In this document: piece after piece, positions 56,304-64,000 of the stretch | Position numbering within the stretch: the stretch's first letter is position 1 | Layout of the letters: each line of letters starts with the position of its first letter | Source of the DNA: Phytophthora sp. 'mugwort' | Lineage: Eukaryota > Oomycota > Peronosporomycetes > Peronosporales > Peronosporaceae | Direction of reading: 5' to 3' | DNA: 64,000 bases | Assembly (NCBI GenBank): GCA_033558025.1 | Contig: JAUCEF010000005.1 | Location: 6,386,001-6,450,000 of the forward strand | Notes under the pieces: generated by a model | What the model was told of the DNA's origin: nothing | What the model saw: the letters and a program-made list of their open reading frames with translations, nothing else | The model's database searches: none | Position numbers and translations under genes: made by a program

Positions 56304-56321
56304 TCAATAGCTTACGTGACC

Positions 56322-56849
56322 ATGTTCGCGCGCCGAGTGCTGCGATGCGCGGCCTCGCCGGCCAATCGCTGGCCAAAACCGTCCCAGTTGCTCTCCACAT
56401 CCAGACGCCACAGCGGCCTTCGCCTCTTCTCGCAGGTTACATTCGCGTTCGTAGACGCCGAGGGCGAGCGCACGACCGTGAAGGCCGAAGAGGGCCAGAC
56501 GCTCCTCGACGTGGCCCACGAGAACGACGTGGAGCTCGAGGGCGCGTGTGGTGGGGAACTGGCCTGCTCTACGTGCCACTTGGTATTCGAGAAGCGCATC
56601 TTCGAGGACCTCCCGGAGATGAGCGAGGAGGAGGAAGACATGCTGGACTTGGCTTGGGGGCTCACAGACACGTACGCCAGGCCGGAGTAGAACGGTAGAA
56701 CGGTTTTATCTATGGTGGGTAGAATGCTGACTGTTATTATTATTGTTGGTATTGTTTGCAGGTCGCGCTTGGGCTGCCAGATCCAGGTGACCAAGGAGAT
56801 GGAGGGCATGACGGTGCGCATTCCGGACGAATCAGACAATCTCATGTAG
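56322..56849 (+). CDS. Mitochondrial [2Fe-2S] ferredoxin (adrenodoxin type)
   Basis: Two exons, 56322-56671 and 56762-56849 (intron GTACGC...TTGCAG), give 145 residues. The N-terminus (MFARRVLRCAASPANRW) is arginine-rich, without acidic residues, and looks like a mitochondrial presequence. The core has EGQTLLDVAHENDVELEGAC, then C-x5-C-x2-C (CGGELACSTC), and the fourth ligand in exon 2 (SRLGCQI). The end MEGMTVRIPDE is typical of the family. Adrenodoxin-type ferredoxins pass electrons to iron-sulfur cluster assembly and to haem A or P450 chemistry. All four cysteines depend on splicing, because the unspliced frame stops at 56688. The gene converges on the K+ channel gene with 129 bp between stops. 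Confidence 0.93.
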
Positions 56850-56978
56850 ACTGGAGGGTAGAGCTATATACATGTAGAACGAAAACAAGGTAGAACGGTT
56901 CTACCCTACATACTTCGTTTTAAATTTGTTCTAGAGAATACCCAATGTGTGTGTTTTTTTGCTCTCCCCTTCATAGGT

Positions 56979-59627
56979 TTAGAGCACGTCAATGACCTCA
57001 CCCACTTGCTTATCAAGATCGTGGACAAGGCGCCCGAGACGGTCTTGCTGCTGGATCATCCCACTAATCTTGGCTTGGATTTGCTCGAGCTCACTCTCAG
57101 ACGACTGGAAGCGGAAGGAACCGGAGAAGTCCGTGTTAAGCTGCGAGATGCGGTTCAGTGTCGTCTCTGGAGTCGGTGTGGCGATCTGCTGGGCCGTATT
57201 GTCGTCGATGGTTACAGAGGCGGCCATTTTCTCGAGAGCAGTGAGGGAACTCTCCGTTGGCTTGGAGCTCAGAGTCTTAGGAATTGTCTTGGTGCGTTTA
57301 TCCACAATGCGGGCGATGCGTTGCTTCATGGTGGGGTAGTGCGTCAGTGCGATGAGGAACTTCTCGCGAGTGAGCATACGCAGCTCACAGAAGCACAAGG
57401 TCCGCACGGTGGCTGTACGCAGACAATTCTGGTTGAGGATGGCCATCTCACCAAAGTACTGCTTCTGGCCGAGTAGTCCGAGCTGAACCCCAGACTTGAC
57501 GATCTCGACGACCCCGCGGAAGATAAAGAACATTTCTTCGCCGATTTCGCCTTCAAGAATGACCTCCTCTAGCGGCGGAAAGCACACCATGCGCATACTC
57601 AAAGCGAGTTCCATTAAAAAGTTGTGGTCGGCCCCAGCAAAGAACGGCATCTTGTTGAGCACGCTGTCGTTGATAGCAAAGGCGATCTTGGAGCGAAGCA
57701 GCGCGGAGAGTTCGGCCAAGATTTTGCCTTCGTTCACCAGCTTCGACTCGGCTGAAATCCGCGCGTTGAAGTAGAACTCTCGAATCTCGTAGCGTAGCTG
57801 CATGGGCAGCTCCCGCGCCTCCATATAGTCGTTAAGCTCATCCATCCGGAGCTGAAAGCGACTGTCTGGTCCGTTGAGATTCGTCACCATTGCGACGACA
57901 TTGGTAATCCCATACGCGAAAATCCAAGCACCAAGGATCATGGCCACGATGGCGAATATGCGTTCATGTGTCGTTGTCGGGTGGACGTCACCATAGCCCA
58001 CAGTCGTCCTGTATTCAGATGAGATAAGGATCCGATGCTTGAATGCTGAAGGAAGAAAAAAAAAAAACAAGCACAAGGAGCTGACTTACATGGTCATGAT
58101 GGCCCAGTAGAAGGACGTCACATACTTATCGTACAAACTCTTCTCTTGAAGCTCCATCGTGGCGACCCACCCGTCGTCTTCGTCATAGCTTATGAGAAAG
58201 AAAAAGCAGCTTCAGAAGAACAAGTTCAAAGGTTTAGGAGAATGATGGCCATGTTTTGAAAGAGAAAAAAAAAAAGCGCTACAAGCTTGTCCAACCTGAG
58301 CCAATGCGACGTGAAGCAGACGAGCATGCAGAATTTAAAGATGCTGCTGACTGTCGACCGCAGAAGCAGCGCGTACTCGAGCCTATAAAAGTGCAAAAAG
58401 TGTCAGGAGTCAAGCACAAATCCTAGCGAGCAAGGTTTAACCAAGTTTGACTGCCGGATCGCCGACCTATTGAGGATTCGCGTGATGGTAAGCATCCGAA
58501 CCAGGCGAAGGAGACGAAAAAGCCGAAAGAGTCGCGCAAGTTGGGGGATGCGGAAGTAAGATCCTTGAAAATAGTAGAGCGGGAAGGCTGAGACGAAGTC
58601 GAGCATGAACCACGACTTGACGTACTTCTGAGCGATCGCAACGAGTTTCACTTCGATTTGGCCTCGCTCCTCGTAGGCTGAAAGAAAATTGACGAACTGG
58701 ACGATATGTTAATATCTATTTCTTCGGGAACGTGACATCCTACTATGGACGTACAATGTCTGCGATGAAGAAGACGTCAATGACTCGCTGAATATGGTCG
58801 AGAGCTACAAGTGAATGCGGCACCGACGCTCCAAATGACAATTGGAACTGCACAAGAAGTTAGTGCTTAAAGGAGGACGTTAATAAATATTTAGCTGGAC
58901 GTACAGGGATACTGAGAGAATTGTCTATGGCATTTTAGAGAAACAAATGTAATTATCCATTTTCAAAATACGCAAAAAGCATAACATATAAAATAAAAAA
59001 CTTACAACAGATAAGTGAGACTGCAACGAGATCCCACCGCACCCGGAATTTGCCGTGTGGCGAAATAATGTACTTGGGCACAGCCGATTCCTCGAACTTT
59101 TGCTTCTTTTTATTGATAATAAGTTCGTTCTTGGATACAGTCTCGACAAAGTCCAATGCCTCAGCTGGATCAACCCACACATAAAAATATCAATTAAATA
59201 ATCCCTCAACTAGAATTTGTTTAAGTTACTCACCTGGAGTGAGTTCATCCATATCCCTCTCCAGTCGTTGGTCCTGGAAGTCGCTAATCTTGCCGTCTGC
59301 AGATCTTACCGCCGCCACTTTAGCACGGTTCTTGACCTTCCGGATCATGTCTTTCATGGTCACAAGTTTCATCAAACTGTTCTGTGTAATTTGTTGGTGC
59401 AGAGTCATTCGACGTGGAGGATCCGAGAGCGGAGGCAGTCGAGCGGCCGCCTTGGCCCGGAGTTCATTCTGCGCCAGCCGCATCTCCTCGATAGGCGAGA
59501 GCCCCGTCATGTGGGCACGTTCGGCCTGACGAGCCATGAACGGCGACCGGGGCGGCATACTCGCAAGCCGCGAGGCATCCGCCCCCACCTCTTTGCCACG
59601 TTCTGGCTGCCCTTTATTCATCGTCAA
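56979..59627 (-). CDS. Six-TM K+ channel with cyclic-nucleotide-binding domain
   Basis: Eight exons in coding order: 59627-59234, 59164-59006, 58924-58905, 58847-58755, 58696-58467, 58382-58296, 58188-58090 and 58008-56979. All are phase-consistent and give 703 residues. S1 spans the 20-nt microexon (LICYNSLSIPFQLSFGASV, about 182-200). S4 is arginine-rich (RLFRLFRLLRLVRMLTITRI, about 272-291). The filter TTVGYGDV (about 362-369) predicts K+ selectivity. A CNBD at about 480-600 has EMFFIFRGVVEIVKSG and the cassette FGEMAILNQNCLRTATVRT. The end is coiled (QQQDRLGRLVHDLDKQVGEV). The order is that of the EAG/HCN/CNG/plant K+ channel superfamily; the subtype and the ligand cannot be fixed. The start at 59627 lies 85 bp from the divergent gene. 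Confidence 0.9.
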
Positions 59628-59712
59628 GAAGAATATCTCGCGAGTAATATCTAAAAGTCACTAAAAATTAAGATCGTTTCGTCAACGTCGGCTCAGTTTT
59701 AGTATCTAGACA
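59628..59712. promoter_or_regulatory. 85-bp divergent promoter region
   Basis: The spacer separates the start codons of the K+ channel (minus) and the 679-residue membrane protein (plus). On the plus side GCTCAGTTTTAG begins at 59691, 22 bp before the ATG, and is one base off the GCTCATT initiator. No comparable site was seen on the minus side. Both genes must share or interleave core promoter elements in this space. Confidence 0.5.
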
Positions 59713-61752
59713 ATGGCGACGCCACGCGTGAGCTCTCGCTACTCGCTAGGGACAATGGAAGCGCTCGAGAACACGGGAAAGTTCGAGCCCCTTCGTCTTG
59801 TCCATCGCCTCGCCGTCTTCGCCATTGCGCTGTGGTACGTGGTCATCTCGGTCCAGGCGTTTGTGGCGTCAATCACGGTACTGCGAGGTTTCGAGTCTAA
59901 AGACTTGGGGACTACTGTGCACGAATCGAAGCTCATTGTCGACTATGCTGGCGAATTGTCCATCACTGAGAGTCCGTTAGTGCAGGACGTTCTCAAAGGG
60001 ATCACTGACTTGCGGGATGACTCAATTTTCCTTTTATCTGAGACCGAGCACTCATTCAAAGAGTGTATTAACGTCCCTGGATATGACGAGAGCGTCGACG
60101 GCAACACGTTCTCGAGGTTCCTCTTCACGTCGCTGCAGGCAAATGCCATCTACGACCTCAAATACCTCACTGAACTCGAATTAATCGCTCCAGTCATCGA
60201 TTGTTCTTTCGATTTACTCGTCGCCGTGGATGAAGCTGTGACTCAATTACGTAAATATTTTTTAGTGCGTCAGAAGCAAAATACCAGCGAGACGATGCTG
60301 TTGTCAGCCTTAATCTCCACACAGGACTTTCAAGTGGAGCTACAGTATCAAAGTGGAGCTGCATTACTGGTAACTATTGCGCCTATCACTGATATGCGAG
60401 CAAAAGAGGTGAATCACACATTTGCTATCGCTTTTAACTACCCATACGAGTCGGTACCTCGTTTTACCAGTAGTGAGTTACTTGGAATTGATCGCGACAA
60501 TTTCTGGCTGTTAAAGAGTCTGCCTCCAGCTAACAGTATTGACCCTGAGAAGGAATTTCGGACAGCGTATCGGATGGGCGGCTACATCGACGACCCCGTG
60601 GCTCAATCAAATCTCGAAATTATCCAATGGAACTTACCAAATGATCCTGTCACTGAATTGAAGAACTGGGAGTGGAGTGCGGTGGCCTCATTACATGACT
60701 CATGGGCCTGGACACACAGTATCCACGGTATCTTTGCTGTCGTCGTGCTCTTTGATCTCGGTGTCTTGTTATTCGTCATCTACCAACGCGTACGAAAAGG
60801 TCATTTCTGGGTCGGTGACGCCTTTGCGACGATCTCTAACGCCCTCCTCTATCGCGGCGTCCTCGTCTTGGTTTCCAATCATCTCAACGGATACTACACG
60901 CTCACCGAGTTCTGTTTAGCCATTGGAAATGAGATCACAGGTCGTCGTTCATTTCACTATCGTCCGGAACTCGCACACGCTGATCTCCTCACTTTTTTCC
61001 TCAACGTGACCAGCATTTTGAGTTACATTTTTCGCGAGAGAATTGACCCAGCGCTAGCTTTCGCAGCGTTCGAGACCGGATTCACCTATCGCGTTGAGCT
61101 TGTCGATGCGTTGCCAGCACTACGTCAAATTGTCGTGGATTTCGCTGAAGACGACTATTGGCTCGGGATTGTGACTGTAAGCCCGTTTCTCGAGCAACTC
61201 TCGCCCATGAAATTCTGGACCATCCACGAGATCACGTTGGACCGCAAGGCCGTCGTCGTAGCCACTGTAGTCTGTATCTTTAGCATGATGATCTGGCTTG
61301 TGGTCTACATTCTCGCAAGGAAACTCTTTCGTCATTATCAGCGCAAGAGGGAAGCTACTCGTCGGACGAGTTTGTACAGTACCCAAGATACTAGGCCACA
61401 AGAAGAAGAAGGACAGCTCACGTCCTTTGAAACAGCGACAGGCGCAGCTCTAAGCAAACGGTATGGAGTCATCTCAGGCTACGACAATTATCTCGTTCGT
61501 GACAGGAAACGATACGCCTCCATTGACGCTGTATATGGCAACGGGTACCTCATCGCGAACCGGAAATTCCTCGTGGCCACAGAAGACCTTTTCTCGCTTC
61601 TAGTTATGAAGTTGACGCGCGTGCGGTTTGCCAACATTTACGTGTACGCGATCCTGGTAGACGGAGGCGTGAATCAAACAGCTCAACTCGTGTATCCGCA
61701 GACGATTCCATGGTCGGATCTCGCACATTTAGGTCTTGTGAAACTTGCCTAA
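59713..61752 (+). CDS. Multispanning membrane protein of unknown function (679 residues)
   Basis: This is an intact single-exon ORF. A first hydrophobic segment (LAVFAIALWYVVISVQAFVA, about 33-52) is followed by a large, mostly polar region to about 335 with scattered N-glycosylation sites (NTS, NHT). More membrane segments follow (IFAVVVLFDLGVLLFVIYQ near 340-358; stretches around 370-390 and 440-455; VVVATVVCIFSMMIWLVVYI near 515-535). The C-terminal tail has about 140 residues. The layout, N-terminal TM then ectodomain then TM bundle, suggests a surface or vacuolar membrane protein. I recognise no family and infer an oomycete-type protein from context only. It ends 61 bp before the stop of the convergent dynein gene. 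Confidence 0.85.
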   Translation: MATPRVSSRYSLGTMEALENTGKFEPLRLVHRLAVFAIALWYVVISVQAFVASITVLRGFESKDLGTTVHESKLIVDYAGELSITESPLVQDVLKGITDLRDDSIFLLSETEHSFKECINVPGYDESVDGNTFSRFLFTSLQANAIYDLKYLTELELIAPVIDCSFDLLVAVDEAVTQLRKYFLVRQKQNTSETMLLSALISTQDFQVELQYQSGAALLVTIAPITDMRAKEVNHTFAIAFNYPYESVPRFTSSELLGIDRDNFWLLKSLPPANSIDPEKEFRTAYRMGGYIDDPVAQSNLEIIQWNLPNDPVTELKNWEWSAVASLHDSWAWTHSIHGIFAVVVLFDLGVLLFVIYQRVRKGHFWVGDAFATISNALLYRGVLVLVSNHLNGYYTLTEFCLAIGNEITGRRSFHYRPELAHADLLTFFLNVTSILSYIFRERIDPALAFAAFETGFTYRVELVDALPALRQIVVDFAEDDYWLGIVTVSPFLEQLSPMKFWTIHEITLDRKAVVVATVVCIFSMMIWLVVYILARKLFRHYQRKREATRRTSLYSTQDTRPQEEEGQLTSFETATGAALSKRYGVISGYDNYLVRDRKRYASIDAVYGNGYLIANRKFLVATEDLFSLLVMKLTRVRFANIYVYAILVDGGVNQTAQLVYPQTIPWSDLAHLGLVKLA

Positions 61753-61813
61753 AACACTGCATATTGACACAAGAGAAAATATGTTTTTTACTTAATTTTT
61801 TTCATTTCGTAGT

Positions 61814-64000
61814 CTAATACATGAGTGAAAGGAAGCAAGCGACGCCAGCTTTAATCCAATAGTCCTGGTCAGCGAATTGCAACTGAAGGTTCGTCTCGGA
61901 GACGAGCGAGTTTCTGAAAATTGTGCGCTTGTCGGATGGAATCTCGATCCAAAAGACGAAATTAGTCGAGTGGCCGGTAGTTGAGAGCGTCCCAGTTCTT
62001 GTCAGGATCTTGTACACTGGACAGCGGTAGATGCCGCTCTGAGGTGCTTGACGGTCTTGTGTGGGTAGTAAATGCACCACTGGCATACGAGCGAAGAGTT
62101 CTTTCGGTAAGGGGTCAATAAGCGAACGTGCTGTCCGATCCCATCGTGCTCCTTCGAGGAAAAGTCCCGTCATATAACAACCTCCTTTGACTGGTTTCGT
62201 CTCAATACTGTCGACTTGTTGGTCTTGCATGAGGAAATCGAACGACAACGAGTCAATAGCCAAGCGGAACTGACGGGCGTGATTCTGGAGGATCCCAGTC
62301 AAGAAACCTTGTGGGAAGAAGAACCCAGAGAGCCAAAAGACGGGTGGAATGCCGTGCGTTACCCACTTTGTGACGAACTGCAGACGCTCAAGGAGATCAT
62401 CGACCCAGCCGCCAAGTGCCTTGAGTGACGGATACGCCTTCTTCTCCCATTGCGGTGGCACTTTCTGGTTAAATAGACAAGTGGCCATCGCTTCAAGCTC
62501 CGGAGACATGACAATGAGACCACGTAGCGCACGTTGAAGACTCGGGAGTGAAACTTGAAGGACTCGCAACAGGGCGTTGTAGCGCTGTACTTCTTGTACG
62601 AGCACAGTGTTCATTGACTCCTCATACAGCACGGGATACCGCAGACTAATGTGTTCAACCTCGAACAGAGGAGGTAGTCGGTCGATGATCGCTTGAGCTT
62701 GTAGTTCAATGAGACTTTCTCGTGATTGGCCTCCTGGTCCAGCCGCCGTACGTGGCTGAAGCGCCAGGATAATATCAAACGTGTGGAATGTTTCGGCTAA
62801 TGCACACGTAATGTTGGCATTGTCGTGCATCCCAAAGACTTCTGGTTCCGGATTAAGTGGCAGTTGGTCGATGTAGCTCAAATAACTCGTGAGTGGCTCG
62901 TCCGGGTCGGCCGTGAGTGAAAAATAGGCCCCACTGGACGAGAACGGGTAGCCGTCGTCCAGAATCTGAGGATTAAAGAAACCTTCAAGGATGACATCGA
63001 TCGTGCGCATATCCTTGTCGTCCGTCACGCGGCCGCCGTAATTGACGACGGACGTCATGACGCACAGCACTTTGTACGGCACTTCATCATAGAAATCCAG
63101 GAACATCTCGAGCTGGGCCCGACTGATGTCGTAGTCCGTGTCGTTAAATGCATAGGGAATATTCCAACCCAGCGGCCCGAAGCGTTTGCGTTCAATCACG
63201 ACGGCGTGGAAGAAACTGAGCCCAAAGAGCAGCTTCCGGAACTGGTCGGGCTTGGACGTGGCGTCCAGCGCGTCGTTTGTGAGCTTCATGTACGAGTTGC
63301 GCAGGTTCGCACGGATCCCTTTAGGCGGTTCTTTTGTCATCTTGACGCCGTTCTGCAGCACCGACGTCGGGAAGGCCGTGCTGGGTTTACTCGTTAACCA
63401 CAGCCGGAAGTCGCGGTGGGTCGCGTCGGGGTTCAATTCATCGCACAGACGCTCGAGCTGGGGCATCCAACTGATGGCCAAGTGGCAGTTCTGCAGCAGC
63501 ACCCACTTGCCGCTCGTCACAGCTTCCTCGATCATTTTCGTGGCTAATGGGCCTTGGCCTTGGCCCAACGAGATGGAGTTGAGCTTCCGGCTCATCTTCA
63601 TGCTCTCGGCGAACACGAGCAGCTCCTTGGCCGGGTCGGACCCGGTCGAGAGCACGAAAATGATGGGGGTTAGCACTGTCGAGTCGGCAAAGGAACCTGC
63701 GAGATCAAACGGCGGTGGCTCAATGAACCGGCGGCCAATGTGCTCGGCCACAAAGTTCTGCATGGCTTCCGTCATGCGGTCGGGTCGAATACAGCGGAGA
63801 ACACATAGCTTCTGGAACGAGTTGAGTGCGAGGTCTATGGCCGGCGGTAGCCGTTCCACCTGTGGGTCGGCCGAGTCGAAAATCTTGCGCCACTGCGGCG
63901 TGTTGGTGGCCATTGACGCGGCCAAGCTCTCAAACGCTGGCAACGACGTTAACGCGCACACTTCGCGCCACATTCGGTCTTCGATCCAATTGGGGTCAGG
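61814..64000 (-). CDS. Axonemal dynein heavy chain, C-terminal part (5' end outside window)
   Basis: The frame is open from the right window edge (NWIEDRMWREV) to a stop at 61814-61816, about 728 residues of a protein normally near 4000. It covers the AAA6 region (SGKWVLLQNCHLAISWMPQL, RDFRLWLTSKP, FPTSVLQNGVKMTKEPPKG) and the C-terminal domain (WNIPYAFNDTDYDISRAQL, VNYGGRVTDDKDMRTID, FGMHDNANITCALAETFHTF, FWLSGFFFPQGFLTGILQNH, GLFLEGARWDR). The motor moves along doublet microtubules in the flagellum. YGGRVTDD and HDNANIT fit single-headed inner-arm chains (DNAH3/7/12-like), but the subtype is tentative. No intron was detected in this part. It implies an organism with flagellated cells. Confidence 0.93.
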   Translation of the reverse strand, partial: PDPNWIEDRMWREVCALTSLPAFESLAASMATNTPQWRKIFDSADPQVERLPPAIDLALNSFQKLCVLRCIRPDRMTEAMQNFVAEHIGRRFIEPPPFDLAGSFADSTVLTPIIFVLSTGSDPAKELLVFAESMKMSRKLNSISLGQGQGPLATKMIEEAVTSGKWVLLQNCHLAISWMPQLERLCDELNPDATHRDFRLWLTSKPSTAFPTSVLQNGVKMTKEPPKGIRANLRNSYMKLTNDALDATSKPDQFRKLLFGLSFFHAVVIERKRFGPLGWNIPYAFNDTDYDISRAQLEMFLDFYDEVPYKVLCVMTSVVNYGGRVTDDKDMRTIDVILEGFFNPQILDDGYPFSSSGAYFSLTADPDEPLTSYLSYIDQLPLNPEPEVFGMHDNANITCALAETFHTFDIILALQPRTAAGPGGQSRESLIELQAQAIIDRLPPLFEVEHISLRYPVLYEESMNTVLVQEVQRYNALLRVLQVSLPSLQRALRGLIVMSPELEAMATCLFNQKVPPQWEKKAYPSLKALGGWVDDLLERLQFVTKWVTHGIPPVFWLSGFFFPQGFLTGILQNHARQFRLAIDSLSFDFLMQDQQVDSIETKPVKGGCYMTGLFLEGARWDRTARSLIDPLPKELFARMPVVHLLPTQDRQAPQSGIYRCPVYKILTRTGTLSTTGHSTNFVFWIEIPSDKRTIFRNSLVSETNLQLQFADQDYWIKAGVACFLSLMY

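Noticed and set aside
1..64000. RXLR or Crinkler effector genes
   Set aside because: No ORF combined a signal peptide with an RXLR-dEER or LFLAK motif.
1..64000. CRISPR arrays, bacterial operons or ribosome binding sites
   Set aside because: Introns, axonemal dynein and eukaryotic transposons show a nuclear eukaryotic genome; no regularly spaced repeats were seen.

Overview
The window looks like nuclear DNA of an oomycete, most likely Phytophthora or a close relative. This rests on GT-AG introns, an axonemal dynein heavy chain (flagellated zoospores), a Piezo channel, a plant/fungal-type PDR ABC transporter, a mitochondrial adrenodoxin-type ferredoxin, and the transposon mix (Crypton, pogo-like, hAT, MULE, LINE, Ty3/gypsy). 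Genus is an inference; no search was run.

Layout. (1) 1-27.9 kb is almost entirely decayed mobile DNA. A minus-strand LINE fills 1-7.10 kb and 9.17-~10.99 kb and is split by a nested hAT element. After it come pogo-like DDE fragments, a Crypton (13.1-14.8 kb, plus), a tRNA-like sequence, an unrecognised 243-codon ORF, a Tc1/IS630-like fragment, a third hAT relic, a broken PDR transporter fragment (22.0-22.5 kb) and a second Crypton (25.1-27.4 kb, minus). (2) 27.9-42.3 kb is a gene island with two intact minus-strand genes. One is a ~2884-residue Piezo channel in six exons, whose cytosolic loop after the beam carries a fibronectin type III domain followed by a PH domain. The other is a single-exon 1425-residue PDR/ABCG transporter. 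(3) 42.3-56.1 kb is a second transposon-rich stretch: hAT, MULE, pogo-like, a gypsy gag relic, a TA-flanked inverted-repeat element and a perfect 42-bp palindrome. (4) 56.3-64 kb is a compact gene block: ferredoxin (plus), an eight-exon cyclic-nucleotide-binding K+ channel (minus), a 679-residue multispanning membrane protein (plus) and the C-terminal end of an inner-arm-type dynein heavy chain (minus, cut by the window end). Spacers in this block are 61-129 bp and include an 85-bp divergent promoter.

The genes do not form one pathway. Three neighbouring loci encode membrane proteins (Piezo, PDR pump, K+ channel), and the dynein is a flagellar motor. The candidate for something not widely described is the Piezo channel with FN3 and PH domains inserted between the beam helix and the next transmembrane block. 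Other points of interest are a 20-nt microexon in the K+ channel, a shared C-terminal extension in both Cryptons, and the PDR relic about 15 kb from the intact pump gene. All splice models are read from the sequence and phase-checked by hand; none is experimentally verified.
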